Assembly: GCF_900167565.1 (NCBI RefSeq)
Contig: NZ_FUZV01000001.1
Coordinates: forward strand, 806,001-870,000
DNA: 64,000 nt
Origin: Pseudoxanthomonas indica
GTDB lineage: Bacteria > Pseudomonadota > Gammaproteobacteria > Xanthomonadales > Xanthomonadaceae
Direction: 5' to 3'
Translations under genes and position numbers: made by a program
The notes under the pieces: generated by a model
The model's input: the letters and a program-made list of their open reading frames with translations, nothing else
Databases searched by the model: none
Told to the model about the DNA's origin: nothing
Part shown: in pieces, positions 45,200 to 55,032 of the stretch
How the letters are laid out: each line of letters starts with the position of its first letter
How positions within the stretch are numbered: the stretch's first letter is position 1

Positions 45200-46132
45200 T
45201 CAGCGGGCGGCGACGCTGCCGCGGTAACGTTCGGCCAGCACCGACACACGCTCCACGTAACGCTGGGTTTCCTTGTACGGCGGGATGCCGCCGTGCCGAT
45301 CCACCGCACCCTCGCCGGCGTTGTAGCCGGCCGCGGCCAGGCGCAGGTCGCCGTTGAAGCGCTTGAGCAACCAGGCCAGGTACTGCACGCCGCCGCGGAT
45401 GTTCTGGCCGGCGTTGAACGAGTCGGCCACGCCGAAACGGCGCGCGGTGGCCGGCATCAGCTGCATCAGGCCCTGCGCGCCCGCATGGGACAGGGCCAGC
45501 GGGTTGTACGAGGACTCGGCATGCATGATCGCCCGGATCACCGACTCGTCGACGCCGAACTCGCGCGAGGCCGAGGCGATTTCCGCCTGGTAGGCCGCGG
45601 TGTTGAGGCGCAGGGTGCCGAAATTGAGGTTCGGATTGCCGCAGGCGAAGCAGGTCTCGATGAAGCTGTACTTGATGGTGCGCACGCTGGCCACCGCGCC
45701 GCCGCCCTTGGGCCGGCTGCTGGTGTAGTGGCGTACGCCGTCCTTGATGTAGGAATAGACCTGGCCGCTGACCACGCGGCGGGTCGGGGTGTAGCTGGCG
45801 GCGGGAATCACGGCGGGGCTGATGGCCGTCGGGGCGACGGACGCCGAGGTCAACACGGCCGCAGGACGGCTGTCCACGCCGCCTTCGGCCTTGGCCGGGG
45901 TCGCTGCGGGACTGCTGTTGACGGTGGCCGGGCGCGAGACCGACGCCAGCCGCGATCCGCCGCCATGGTCCGGGGTATAGCGACTGATCACTTCGCACTG
46001 CGCGCCACTGACCCGCTTGCTCACATAGTTCGGCACACCATCGGCACCCGTGCACTTGTACAGCGTGCCCGCGCTGGCAGGCAGCGCGAAGCACGCGGCC
46101 AGCATCCCCAATGGCAGCAGCATCCCCTTCAT
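45200..46132 (-). CDS. Periplasmic lytic transglycosylase (SLT domain)
   Basis: 310 aa from the ATG at 46132. Signal peptide (MLLPLGMLAACFALPASA), a DUF4124-like start (YKCTGADGVPNYVSKR), a low-complexity Ala/Pro/Thr linker, then the SLT lysozyme-like domain with catalytic Glu in MHAESSYNPLALSHAGAQG and GYNAGEGAV. It cleaves peptidoglycan glycan strands. It is a single gene, divergent from miaB. Confidence 0.92.
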   Translation of the reverse strand: MKGMLLPLGMLAACFALPASAGTLYKCTGADGVPNYVSKRVSGAQCEVISRYTPDHGGGSRLASVSRPATVNSSPAATPAKAEGGVDSRPAAVLTSASVAPTAISPAVIPAASYTPTRRVVSGQVYSYIKDGVRHYTSSRPKGGGAVASVRTIKYSFIETCFACGNPNLNFGTLRLNTAAYQAEIASASREFGVDESVIRAIMHAESSYNPLALSHAGAQGLMQLMPATARRFGVADSFNAGQNIRGGVQYLAWLLKRFNGDLRLAAAGYNAGEGAVDRHGGIPPYKETQRYVERVSVLAERYRGSVAAR

Positions 46133-46355
46133 GCGGCGCAGTGTCCCGTATCCGGGTGGGGTTGCCAAGTCTTTGTTCACGCTGGAAATCCTCGGATCTG
46201 TGCCGGCGGTCGGGAATCGGGAAACCCGATCGGCGGGCCGCCGCCGCTCGCGGTCGACCTGGTACTTCCCTGGTTAACGCGGAACCGGGGCCAAACCGGA
46301 CCGTCCCGGGTAAAATGCCCGCCCTCCGCCCGCCCACCCGACTGGAATAAGCGCC

Positions 46356-47765
46356 ATGACCGGGACGCCCGCTCCTGATACCGCCCGCACGGGCTCCTTG
46401 CCCGTTGCCGATCTCCCCCACCCGGCCGTACCCGCCCGGGGCAAGCTCTATATCAAGACCCACGGTTGCCAGATGAACGAGTACGACTCGGCCAAGATGG
46501 CCGACGTGCTGGCCGCCGCCGAGGGCCTGGAACTGACCGACAACCCCGAAGAAGCCGACGTGGTGCTGGTCAACACCTGCTCCATCCGCGAGAAGGCGCA
46601 GGAAAAGGTCTTCAGCCAGCTCGGTCGCTGGAAGGCGCTGAAGAAGGACGGCAAGCCCGTGCTGATCGGCGTGGGCGGCTGCGTGGCCTCGCAGGAAGGC
46701 GAAGCCATCGTCAAGCGCGCACCGTACGTGGACCTGGTCTTCGGCCCGCAGACCCTGCATCGACTGCCGGAACTGATCCGCGAGCGTCGCCAGTCCGGCC
46801 GGCCGCAGGTGGACATCAGCTTCCCCGAGATTGAAAAGTTCGATCGCCTGCCCGAACCGCGCGCCGAAGGCCCCAGCGCCTTCGTCTCGATCATGGAAGG
46901 TTGCTCCAAGTACTGCTCGTTCTGCGTGGTGCCGTATACCCGTGGCGAGGAAGTCAGCCGTCCGTTCGAGGACGTGCTGGTGGAAGTGGCGCAGCTGGCG
47001 GCGCAAGGCGTGCGCGAGATCAATCTGCTGGGCCAGAACGTCAATGCCTATCGCGGCCCGTATGGCGATGGCGACATCGCCGACCTGGGCCTGCTGATCC
47101 GCACCATCGCCGAAATCGAAGGCGTGGGCCGCATCCGCTTCACCACCTCGCACCCGCTGGAATTCAGTGACTCGTTGATCGAGGCCTACCGCGACGTGCC
47201 GCAACTGGCCAACTACCTGCATCTGCCGGTGCAGGCAGGCAGTGATCGCATCCTGGCGGCGATGAAGCGCGGCTACACCACGCTGGAGTTCAAGCAGAAG
47301 ATCCGCAAGCTGCGCGCGGTGCGGCCGGACATCTCGGTGTCCTCGGACTTCATTGTCGGCTTCCCCGGCGAGACCGATGCCGATTTCGACAAGACCATGA
47401 AGCTGATTGAAGACGTCGGCTTCGACCAGTCGTTCTCCTTCATTTATTCGCGTCGCCCCGGCACGCCAGCCGCAGATCTGGAAGACGACACGGCCGACGC
47501 GGTCAAGCATGCGCGCCTGGAGCGCCTGCAGGCGCACATCAATGCTTACTCCGCCGGGATCTCCGAGAAGATGATCGGCAGCGTGCAGACGGTGCTGGTC
47601 GAAGGCCCTTCGCGCAAGAATCCCAACGAGATGACCGGCAAGACCGAGAACATGCGCTCGGTCAATTTCCCCGGCCATGCGCGGATGATCGGGCAGTTCG
47701 TCGACGTGGTGATCACCGAGGCATTGAGCAATTCATTGCGCGGGCGTGTGGCGGTCAGCGAGTAA
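46356..47765 (+). CDS. miaB: tRNA-2-methylthio-N6-dimethylallyladenosine synthase
   Basis: 469 aa radical-SAM methylthiotransferase acting on A37 of tRNAs reading UNN codons. N-terminal cluster site ([28 protein letters not shown]), radical-SAM motif CSKYCSFC with VVPYTRG, and a C-terminal TRAM domain. In many gammaproteobacteria miaB heads a miaB-phoH-ybeY-corC-lnt run; here an opposing ABC-export operon lies between miaB and phoH. Confidence 0.97.
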   Translation: MTGTPAPDTARTGSLPVADLPHPAVPARGKLYIKTHGCQMNEYDSAKMADVLAAAEGLELTDNPEEADVVLVNTCSIREKAQEKVFSQLGRWKALKKDGKPVLIGVGGCVASQEGEAIVKRAPYVDLVFGPQTLHRLPELIRERRQSGRPQVDISFPEIEKFDRLPEPRAEGPSAFVSIMEGCSKYCSFCVVPYTRGEEVSRPFEDVLVEVAQLAAQGVREINLLGQNVNAYRGPYGDGDIADLGLLIRTIAEIEGVGRIRFTTSHPLEFSDSLIEAYRDVPQLANYLHLPVQAGSDRILAAMKRGYTTLEFKQKIRKLRAVRPDISVSSDFIVGFPGETDADFDKTMKLIEDVGFDQSFSFIYSRRPGTPAADLEDDTADAVKHARLERLQAHINAYSAGISEKMIGSVQTVLVEGPSRKNPNEMTGKTENMRSVNFPGHARMIGQFVDVVITEALSNSLRGRVAVSE

Positions 47766-47769
47766 GGGA

Positions 47770-48861
47770 TCAATCGAGGCGTTTGCGGAAGCGCAGGATC
47801 GCGGCGCTCATCATCACCGTGGTGAAGGCCAGCATGGCCAACACGTCCGGCCACAGCTCTTCGATGCCGGCGCCGCGCAGCATGATGCCGCGGATCAGGC
47901 GCAGGAAATGGGTCAGCGGAAGGACTTCGGCCAGCCATTGCACCAGCTGCGGCATGCCCGAGAACGGGAACATGAAACCCGACAGCAGGATCGAAGGCAG
48001 GAACACGAAGAAGGTCATCTGCATGGCCTGGAACTGCGATTTGGCGGCGGTGGAGATCAGCAGGCCCAGGGTGAGATTGGCGGCGATCAGCAGGATTGCG
48101 GCCAGGTAAACCTCCCACAGGCTGCCGTTGAGCGGCACCTCGAACAACCACGTGCCCAGCGCCAGCACCACCGTGGTCTGCACCAGGCCGATGGCGATGT
48201 AAGGCAGCACCTTGCCGATCATCAGTTCGGCGCTGCTGACCGGGGTGGCGATCAGCAACTCCATGTTGCCGCGCTCGCGTTCGCGAACGATCGCCACGCC
48301 GGTGAACAGGACCATGGTCATGGTCAGGATCACGCCAATCAAACCCGGCACGATGTTCACCGCCGAGCGCCGCTCCGGGTTGTAGAAACTCACCACGCTG
48401 ATCGGTCTTTCGACCCGCGCGCCCACACCCGAGCTGCCATCCAGCGGCATCTGCGCGATCTGCGCGGCGGCGGCCTGCACGGCGTTGTCGCTGCCATCCA
48501 CCAGCACCTGCATCTGTTCGCGGCCTTCGGCGCGACGGCGCTCGAAATCCGGCGGCACCACGATGCCGAGGCTGATCTGGCCGCGACGGATTGCCTCCAT
48601 CAGTTCCTGTGGCGTCTGCGCCACCAGGCTCGGACGGATCACGGTGGTCGCCACCACATCCATCACCATCGCACGCGAGGCCGCGGTGTTGGATTGATCC
48701 GCCACGCCCGCCTTGAGGTCACGCAGGTTGGTGTTGATGGCATAGCCGAACAGCAGCAGCTGGGCGACCGGAATGGCGACGATCATCGCCAGGGTGATGC
48801 GGTCGCGGCGCATCTGCCGCACCTCTTTCTGCATCACCGCCAACAGGCGCCGCAGGTTCAT
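47770..48861 (-). CDS. ABC-2 type export permease
   Basis: 363 aa. One N-terminal membrane helix (LAMIVAIPVAQLLLFGYAIN), a periplasmic domain of about 140 residues, and five helices at the C-terminus, as in YbhS/YhhJ permeases. It overlaps the ATPase gene by 4 bases and is the last gene of the operon. It converges on miaB with 4 bases between. The substrate is unknown; it may be drugs or other small toxic compounds. Confidence 0.92.
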   Translation of the reverse strand: MNLRRLLAVMQKEVRQMRRDRITLAMIVAIPVAQLLLFGYAINTNLRDLKAGVADQSNTAASRAMVMDVVATTVIRPSLVAQTPQELMEAIRRGQISLGIVVPPDFERRRAEGREQMQVLVDGSDNAVQAAAAQIAQMPLDGSSGVGARVERPISVVSFYNPERRSAVNIVPGLIGVILTMTMVLFTGVAIVRERERGNMELLIATPVSSAELMIGKVLPYIAIGLVQTTVVLALGTWLFEVPLNGSLWEVYLAAILLIAANLTLGLLISTAAKSQFQAMQMTFFVFLPSILLSGFMFPFSGMPQLVQWLAEVLPLTHFLRLIRGIMLRGAGIEELWPDVLAMLAFTTVMMSAAILRFRKRLD

Positions 48862-49820
48862 GCGGCCTCCTCGCGACCCTGTGCGGCCTGGCGGCGCGTG
48901 GCGGCCACGAACACATCTTCCAGGTTTGGTGTGGACGGTCCCACCTGCGCCTGCACGCCGGCATCAGCCAGGCCGCGGCCGATGCGCGCGGCGGCATCGC
49001 CATTGCGCGCCATCAGCACGCGCAGGGTATTGCCGATCTGCGCCACGCTGATCACATCCGGCAGGGTCAGCAGGATCTTCTGCGCCTGACGCGGTTGCTG
49101 CGCTTCGACGGCCAGCGTGCGTCCGGCCAGATCGCCGGTCAGATCATCCGGGGTGCCGTCGGCCACCAGCATGCCGCGATCGAGGATGGCGATGCGATGG
49201 CAGCGTTCGGCTTCGTCCATGTAGTGCGTCGACACCAGGATGGTGGTGCCGGCATCGGCCAGTTCGAACAGCTTCTCCCAGAAATCGCGGCGCGATTCCG
49301 GGTCCACCGCGCTGGTCGGCTCGTCGAGAAACAGCAGTTCCGGCTCGTGGATCACCGCGCCCGCCAGTGCCAGGCGCTGTTTCTGGCCACCGCTCATGGT
49401 GCCGGCCAGTTGCTTCTGCCGATCGCTGAAGTGGTACTGGCTGATCAGCTCATCGATACGCTGGCGCGCCTGCGCCTTGGACAGGTTCTGCACGGCCGCC
49501 AGGAATTCCAGGTTCTCGCGCACAGTCAGATCTTCGAACAGCGAGAACTTCTGGGTCATGTAGCCGATGCGGGTGCGTAGTTGCTCGGCCTGCGCGGGAA
49601 TCTTGAGCCCGAGTACATCAATCTCGCCCGCCGTGGGCGTGAGCAGGCCGCAGAGCATGCGGATGGTGGTGGACTTGCCGGAGCCGTTGGGCCCGAGGAA
49701 TCCATAGACGCTGCGACGCGGTACCTGCAGATCGACGTGATCCACGGCGGTGAGCGCACCGAATTTCTTGGTCAGGCCCTGCGCGTGTATCGCCGGACCG
49801 GTCGGCTCAAGGCTGGCCAT
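48858..49820 (-). CDS. ABC transporter ATP-binding protein
   Basis: 320 aa from the ATG at 49820, preceded by GGAG. Walker A GPNGSGKST (43-51), signature MSGGQKQRL, Walker B LLFLDEPTS, H-loop STHYMDEA. Only one nucleotide-binding domain is present, unlike two-domain YbhF of E. coli. A C-terminal DUF4162-like extension follows. It powers the ABC-2 permease encoded next and overlaps the HlyD gene by 14 bases. Confidence 0.94.
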   Translation of the reverse strand: MASLEPTGPAIHAQGLTKKFGALTAVDHVDLQVPRRSVYGFLGPNGSGKSTTIRMLCGLLTPTAGEIDVLGLKIPAQAEQLRTRIGYMTQKFSLFEDLTVRENLEFLAAVQNLSKAQARQRIDELISQYHFSDRQKQLAGTMSGGQKQRLALAGAVIHEPELLFLDEPTSAVDPESRRDFWEKLFELADAGTTILVSTHYMDEAERCHRIAILDRGMLVADGTPDDLTGDLAGRTLAVEAQQPRQAQKILLTLPDVISVAQIGNTLRVLMARNGDAAARIGRGLADAGVQAQVGPSTPNLEDVFVAATRRQAAQGREEAA

Positions 49821-50769
49821 GCGCAAGCTCCACGCTCACCGGGACGCCGGCAGGCAACTGCGCGGCGTCCTTGTCCAGCAGGCTGACCTCGGCGATGTAG
49901 CTCAGGCGCGCAGCGTCCTTTCCGCTCAAGGCGTAGTACGGGGTGAAACTGGGCTCGCTGCGGATCATCCGCACGCGGCCGTTGTAGACCTGGTCGCGGC
50001 CGTCCACGCGCACCCGCAGCTGGTCGCCCACCTTGACGTAGGTGCGTTGCGTTTCCGGCACGTAGACGCGCGCGTAAGGCGCATCGCCCACCAGCATCAC
50101 CGCCAGCGGCGCGCCTACCGGCGCCTGATCGCCCAGCTTGTACGGCAGGCTGTCGATGCGGCCGGCGCGCGGCGCCACCACGCTCAGTTTTTCCAGCGTC
50201 ACCGCCTGCACGCTGGCCTGCGCTTCGGCCGCGGCCACGGCCGATTGCCCTTGCGCCAGCTGCTCGACGCGGGTGCCGTTCTCCAGTTCCAGCAACGCCG
50301 CCTGCGCGGCGCGCACCTGCCCACCGGCGTTGTCGGCGGCGGCGCGTGCGCGATCCACTTCCGAGGCGGCGACCAATTGCTGGCGGCCCAGCGGCAGCAG
50401 CCGGTTGTAGTAGGCGCGAGTGTCCAGTGCCTGCGCCTGCGCGGAGGCCAGGGTGGCGCGCGCCTGGGCAATGGCTTCGCGGCGCGGGCCAGCACGCAGC
50501 TCGTCCAATACCTCGCGACTTTGTTGCGCCTGCGCCTGGCTGGAGGCCAGCTGCGATTGCGTGCGGGTCAATTCCAGTTGCAGCAGCGGCGCGCCCGCCG
50601 CGACCTGCTGGCCCTCGCGCACATCGATGCGGGTGATTTTTTCCGCGGCCGGCGCGGGCAGCGTGATGCGGTCCCACTCCAGCGTGCCCAAGGCGCGCGG
50701 TGTCTTGTCGGCGCAGCCCACGATCAACAGAGGTGCCAGGGCCAGGGCCCAGCGCAGGTCAGTTCGCAT
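49807..50769 (-). CDS. HlyD-family periplasmic adaptor lipoprotein
   Basis: 320 aa from the ATG at 50769. Lipobox LIVGC at about 15-19, so it is probably lipid-anchored. A lipoyl-like domain (TRIDVREGQQVAAGAPLLQLELT) is followed by a long alpha-helical hairpin rich in Ala/Gln/Arg and a beta-barrel domain. It bridges the inner-membrane ABC exporter with an outer-membrane channel, likely TolC, not encoded here. It overlaps tetR by 11 bases. Confidence 0.93.
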   Translation of the reverse strand: MRTDLRWALALAPLLIVGCADKTPRALGTLEWDRITLPAPAAEKITRIDVREGQQVAAGAPLLQLELTRTQSQLASSQAQAQQSREVLDELRAGPRREAIAQARATLASAQAQALDTRAYYNRLLPLGRQQLVAASEVDRARAAADNAGGQVRAAQAALLELENGTRVEQLAQGQSAVAAAEAQASVQAVTLEKLSVVAPRAGRIDSLPYKLGDQAPVGAPLAVMLVGDAPYARVYVPETQRTYVKVGDQLRVRVDGRDQVYNGRVRMIRSEPSFTPYYALSGKDAARLSYIAEVSLLDKDAAQLPAGVPVSVELAHGQP

Positions 50770-51577
50770 CTTTGAGCTCCAGTCCGCGATCCAGCAGCAC
50801 CAGGGTGTGCCGGCGCAGGTCGTTGAAATCGATGTCGTCAGCGCCAAACAGCGCGCGCCAGATCGGCGCGCTGGCCAGCGGGAAAAAGGTCAGGCCAATC
50901 AGCGAGACCATCAACAGGCGCGGATCGAGATCCGCATTCAGGCGCCCGGCCTGCTGCGCCTGGGCGAAGCGACCGGCCATCATCTTGGCCACCAGCGGGC
51001 CCACTTCTTTGAGCAGCACATCGCGCAACGCGCCGCCCTCGAGCAGGACTTCACGCACCCACAGCGTGGGCAGCCAGGGATGGCGCTCGACGACCGCGCC
51101 GACACCCTGCACAAAGCCGGCGATCAAGGCCGCCGTATCGCCTTCGCTTGCCTTGCCCAGCGGCGCCTGCAGTTCTCCCACCACCGGCAACAGCCGTTCC
51201 TTGACCACGGCCTGCTGCAGCTGCGACTTGTCGCCGAAGTAGTAGTGAACCAGGGCCGGGGTCACGCCCGCTTCGGTGGCGATATGGCGCAGCGAGGTGG
51301 CGGCGATGCCGATGCGGACGAAGCATTGCAGGGAGGCGTCGAGCATCCGCTCGCGCTGATCGGCCTGGCGCTGGGGATCGGCGGCGGGGCGGCCGGGGGC
51401 GCGGGTGCCCTCCTTGCCGGCGCGGGTCGGTGGGCGGCCGCGTTTGCTGGGCGATTTGGGAGCCGTCGGGCTTGCCAGGGTCGGGGCTGAAGCCCCTCCT
51501 GCGGGGGCTACCCGGGTGGCAGGGAGCTTGGACTTGCGCGCTGGCGGGCCGGGCTTTTTGGGGGGCTGTGATTTCAT
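50759..51577 (-). CDS. TetR-family repressor (CecR/YbiH-like) of the ABC export operon
   Basis: 272 aa. A Pro/Lys/Arg-rich extension of about 75 residues precedes the TetR helix-turn-helix (ATSLRHIATEAGVTPALVHYYFGDKS). The C-terminal ligand domain resembles that of YbiH/CecR. Part of the N-terminal extension is encoded by a REP-type repeat at 51481-51504. No ribosome site precedes the ATG at 51577, so the start may be leaderless or lie further inside. A 32-bp palindrome ends 4 bases upstream of this ATG, so it very likely represses its own operon. Confidence 0.9.
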   Translation of the reverse strand: MKSQPPKKPGPPARKSKLPATRVAPAGGASAPTLASPTAPKSPSKRGRPPTRAGKEGTRAPGRPAADPQRQADQRERMLDASLQCFVRIGIAATSLRHIATEAGVTPALVHYYFGDKSQLQQAVVKERLLPVVGELQAPLGKASEGDTAALIAGFVQGVGAVVERHPWLPTLWVREVLLEGGALRDVLLKEVGPLVAKMMAGRFAQAQQAGRLNADLDPRLLMVSLIGLTFFPLASAPIWRALFGADDIDFNDLRRHTLVLLDRGLELKDAN

Positions 51578-51580
51578 GGG

Positions 51581-51612
51581 TGCAATAATTAATTCATCGA
51601 TTAATTAATGCA
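51581..51612. promoter_or_regulatory. Palindromic operator of the TetR-HlyD-ABC operon
   Basis: A 32-bp AT-rich palindrome with 13 of 16 base pairs matching. Core half-sites are AATTAAT (51587-51593) and ATTAATT (51600-51606), outer arms TGCA and TGCA. It lies immediately before the tetR start in otherwise GC-rich DNA, as TetR operators usually do. Confidence 0.75.
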
Positions 51613-51870
51613 AGTGGCAGCCGATGAACGGCGCGGCCGGATGACGACGGCCGGCCAGCGCGGTTACCCTGCGCGCCCCGACCTCGCCGAGGAACGCCGC
51701 CGTGATCCAGCTTCTGCGCTGATTGCCGCTTGCAAATTCCGCCCTCCCCCACCACATCGGTGCGAGGACCCGGCCACTTCGATCCCTCCGCGTGATCCGC
51801 CCTGCCCCGTCATGCTCACTTGCATGCGCCCGCAGCGGGCTGCGATCCGCCTAGTCAACAACGGAACCCC

Positions 51871-52851
51871 ATGACTGCCAGCAAACGCGAATTCACCCTG
51901 GAACCTGAAAACACCGAACGTCTGGCCAACCTGGCCGGGCCCTTCGACGCGCATCTGCGCCAGATCGAACTGCGCCTGGGCGTGGAAATCGCCAATCGCG
52001 GCGCGATCTTCCGCGTCACCGGGCCGGAAAAGGCCGTGGTGGCGGCCGATCGCCTGCTGCACGCGCTGTATGAAGAAGCCGGCAACGAAATCTTCGACAG
52101 CGAAGCCATCCACCTGCGCTTGAACGAATCCAATGTCGAGCACGTCGCCGCAGGCGGCTTCGAGCCGCAGGACGTGTCGATCAAGGTCAAGCGCGGCACG
52201 GTGCGCGGACGCGGCGCCAACCAGGCCAACTACCTGCATGCGATCGCCACCCACGACATCAATTTCGGCATTGGTCCTGCCGGTACCGGCAAGACTTTCC
52301 TGGCGGTGGCCAGCGCGGTCGAGGCCTTGAACGAATCGCGCGTGCAACGTTTGATCCTGGTGCGGCCGGCGGTGGAAGCCGGCGAAAAGCTGGGCTTCCT
52401 GCCGGGCGACCTGACCCAGAAGGTGGACCCGTACCTGCGCCCGCTCTACGACGCGCTCTACGAAATGCTGGGCGTGGAAAAAGTGGTCAAGCTGCTGGAG
52501 AAAAACGTGATCGAGATCGCGCCGCTGGCCTACATGCGCGGACGCACGCTTAACGATGCGTTTGTCATTCTGGACGAAGCGCAGAACACCAGCATCGAGC
52601 AGATGAAAATGTTCCTGACCCGTATCGGCTACGGCAGCACCGCCGTGGTCACCGGCGATCTGACCCAGATCGATTTGCCCAAGCACCAGAAATCGGGCTT
52701 GAAGGATGCGCTGGATGTGCTGCGCAACGTCGACGGCATTTCCTTCAACTTCTTCACCAGCCGCGATGTGGTGCGCCATCCGCTGGTGGCGCGCATCGTC
52801 AACGCTTACGATGCGCGGGACGGCAAGGATTCGGAGACTGGTCAGGCATGA
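51871..52851 (+). CDS. phoH: PhoH-like ATPase
   Basis: 326 aa from the ATG at 51871. It has an N-terminal KH-like part and a P-loop ATPase domain with Walker A GPAGTGKT and Walker [10 protein letters not shown]. PhoH (YbeZ) works with the RNase YbeY in ribosome RNA processing. Its stop overlaps ybeY by 4 bases. The 258 bp between the TetR operator and this start show no gene. Confidence 0.95.
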   Translation: MTASKREFTLEPENTERLANLAGPFDAHLRQIELRLGVEIANRGAIFRVTGPEKAVVAADRLLHALYEEAGNEIFDSEAIHLRLNESNVEHVAAGGFEPQDVSIKVKRGTVRGRGANQANYLHAIATHDINFGIGPAGTGKTFLAVASAVEALNESRVQRLILVRPAVEAGEKLGFLPGDLTQKVDPYLRPLYDALYEMLGVEKVVKLLEKNVIEIAPLAYMRGRTLNDAFVILDEAQNTSIEQMKMFLTRIGYGSTAVVTGDLTQIDLPKHQKSGLKDALDVLRNVDGISFNFFTSRDVVRHPLVARIVNAYDARDGKDSETGQA

Positions 52852-53336
52852 CGCAAGGTCCGGTAAGGCTGGAAGTTTCAGTCAGTTATGCACTGCCCCG
52901 CGCCGGCCTGCCGGCGGCGGTGAGTTTCCGCCGCTGGGTGGCGGCGGCGCTGCGCGGTCGTATCCGCGAAGCCGACCTGGCGATTCGCGTGGTCGATGCC
53001 AAGGAAGGGCGCGCGCTCAATCGCCACTATCGCGGCAAGGACTACGCCACCAACGTACTGAGTTTCCCGGCCGAGATGGCCGAGGGCGTCAAGCTGCCCA
53101 AGGGCGTGAAGATGCCGCTGCTGGGTGACCTGGTGATCTGCGCGCCGGTGGTGGCGCGTGAAGCCAAGGAACAGAAGAAGGCGCTGGCCGCGCACTACGC
53201 CCATCTGACCGTGCACGGCACCCTGCACCTGCTGGGCTGGGATCACGAGGACGACAAGGAAGCCGAGTGCATGGAACAGCTGGAGCGCGAGATCCTCGCC
53301 GAACTCGGCATCGAGGATCCCTACGCGGACGAGTAG
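52848..53336 (+). CDS. ybeY: Endoribonuclease YbeY
   Basis: 162 aa. The three zinc-binding His are in [11 protein letters not shown], the signature of this 16S rRNA 3'-end maturation enzyme. The N-terminal substrate-binding part includes [17 protein letters not shown] lysine-rich insert ([10 protein letters not shown]) is longer than in E. coli. It is coupled to phoH by the ATGA overlap. Confidence 0.96.
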   Translation: MTQGPVRLEVSVSYALPRAGLPAAVSFRRWVAAALRGRIREADLAIRVVDAKEGRALNRHYRGKDYATNVLSFPAEMAEGVKLPKGVKMPLLGDLVICAPVVAREAKEQKKALAAHYAHLTVHGTLHLLGWDHEDDKEAECMEQLEREILAELGIEDPYADE

Positions 53337-53382
53337 GTCCGCGCTAGGATGCCGGGCATCCCGATTCATTCGCACCTGCCAC

Positions 53383-54072
53383 ATGACGCCAGCCCGTCCG
53401 TCGTTCGCTTCGCTCCCGTCCGCCCTGATTCGCACGGTCCTGCTGCTGGCCCTGGCCGCGCCCGCCCTGGCCGTCGACCCGCCAGCCGCACTGGAAGCGC
53501 CGCCCTTTGAGCCGGCCAAGGTCAATCTGCCTGGCTTGATCAGCTGCGAGCAGCAGCCCGAGTCTTTCCTGTCGCTGGCCATCGCCGTGCAGGACCCGCT
53601 CAACGCGGTGTCGCTGGGCTGGCGTCCGCTGCCGCAGACCAACATGTTCATGACCGAGTACGCGCTCAACCAGCCGGTCACCGTGTTTGGCCATCGCAGC
53701 GATCGCATCGCCTTTGCCGGCTCGGCAGTCATGGCCATCCTCGACCTGCCCGATCCGCGCCCGCTGGCGAAGGAACTGGCGCTTGAGACGGCCGTGGACA
53801 CGCCGGACAAGGCCATGTTCGGAAAGGAACTGCTGAGCGAGGAATTCCAGGACGCCAAGACCGGCAAGGCGATGGTGCGCTCGGCGGTGTTGAGCGTGTC
53901 CAACGTGACCTCGCACCCCGGCAAGACCCTGGTGGGCTGCACCTACAGCATCGATCCGCTGGAAGAAGAAGAAGCCCCGGTCGAGCTCACCCCCTCGGCC
54001 GCACCGGCCGGCGAACCGGCCCCCACCGCCGTGCCTGCCAGCCCCGCTGCGGCCTCGCCTGCCGGCGCATGA
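53383..54072 (+). CDS. Secreted hypothetical protein
   Basis: 229 aa. Signal peptide (IRTVLLLALAAPALA, about 1-30), then a globular domain of about 150 residues with two conserved-looking Cys (LISCEQQ and VGCTYSI), and an Ala/Pro-rich tail of 45 residues. I do not recognise the family. It sits between ybeY and corC on the same strand, so it may share the envelope/ribosome maturation operon. Confidence 0.7.
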   Translation: MTPARPSFASLPSALIRTVLLLALAAPALAVDPPAALEAPPFEPAKVNLPGLISCEQQPESFLSLAIAVQDPLNAVSLGWRPLPQTNMFMTEYALNQPVTVFGHRSDRIAFAGSAVMAILDLPDPRPLAKELALETAVDTPDKAMFGKELLSEEFQDAKTGKAMVRSAVLSVSNVTSHPGKTLVGCTYSIDPLEEEEAPVELTPSAAPAGEPAPTAVPASPAAASPAGA

Positions 54073-54153
54073 CCCCGTCGCCGGCCGTGGCCCATGCCCC
54101 GGCCTGCTAGACTCTGTCCCGTCGCCCGCAGCGCGGGCGCTCCCTTACAAGAG

Positions 54154-55032
54154 ATGTCTGAAGACGACAGTACCCCGGCGCCGGAACACCACGAGACCAG
54201 CTCGGGGGGTAAACGGCGCGGCTGGCTGGAACGCCTGAGTTCGGCGTTTTCCGGTGAACCCAACACACGCGACGACCTGGTCGCGGTCCTGCGCGATGCG
54301 CAAAGCGACGGCCTGATTGCCAGCGATACCCTGCGGATGATGGAAGGCGCCCTGGCGGTGGCCCAACTGACCGTGGGCGATGTGATGGTGCCGCGCGCGC
54401 AGATGGTGTCGCTGCCGGTGGAGGGCCGCTTCCTGGATCTGATGCACCAGGTGGTGGAGTCCGGCCATTCGCGCTTTCCGGTGCATGGCGACAACAAGGA
54501 CGAAATCCTCGGCATCCTGCTGGCCAAGGATCTGCTGCGCGGCGTGGTCGCCGACAACGGTCCGGGCAGCATCCGCGAGTTGCTGCGCCCGGCCGTGCTG
54601 ATTCCCGAGTCGAAGAAACTCAACCTGCTGCTCAAGGAATTCCGCCTGTCGCGCAACCACATGGCGATCGTGGTGGACGAGTACGGCGGCGTGGCCGGCG
54701 TGGTCACGATTGAAGACGTGCTGGAACAGATCGTCGGCGAGATTGACGACGAGCACGACGAGGCCGAGGACGAAGCGACCCTGATCGCGGTACAGGCCGA
54801 CGGCCAGTACGTGGTCGATGCGCTGACCCCGATCGCCGATTTCAACGAAAGCTTTGGCGCGGATTTCCTGGATGACGAATACGACACCGTCGGCGGTCTG
54901 GTCACGGCCGCCATCGGCCATCTGCCGGAAACCGGCGAAGAGCTCACCCTGGGCCGGTTTGCCTTCCGCGTGGCGCGCGCCGATGCGCGCCGCATCCATG
55001 CCTTCCATGTCACCGTGCTGGCGGATGCCTAA
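54154..55032 (+). CDS. corC: CorC/HlyC-type CBS-domain protein
   Basis: 292 aa from the ATG at 54154, with an in-frame longer start less likely. Two CBS domains (about 70-195, with MVPRAQMV and HNMAIVVDEYGG-like NHMAIVVDEYGG), then the CorC_HlyC C-terminal domain (VGGLVTAAIGHLPETGEE). There is no membrane segment, as in E. coli YbeX/CorC. It has been linked with magnesium efflux and ribosome metabolism. Its stop overlaps the next gene by 8 bases. Confidence 0.94.
   Translation: MSEDDSTPAPEHHETSSGGKRRGWLERLSSAFSGEPNTRDDLVAVLRDAQSDGLIASDTLRMMEGALAVAQLTVGDVMVPRAQMVSLPVEGRFLDLMHQVVESGHSRFPVHGDNKDEILGILLAKDLLRGVVADNGPGSIRELLRPAVLIPESKKLNLLLKEFRLSRNHMAIVVDEYGGVAGVVTIEDVLEQIVGEIDDEHDEAEDEATLIAVQADGQYVVDALTPIADFNESFGADFLDDEYDTVGGLVTAAIGHLPETGEELTLGRFAFRVARADARRIHAFHVTVLADA

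Noticed and set aside
45096..47678. An 860-codon minus-strand open frame across miaB
   Set aside because: It is antisense to miaB and overlaps the transglycosylase gene in another frame, and its composition (His/Gln/Ala/Arg) is typical of a shadow frame.
52878..53942. Long minus-strand open frames opposite ybeY, corC and other core genes
   Set aside because: They are mirror frames of GC-rich genes with strong third-position bias; the plus-strand genes have clear family matches.
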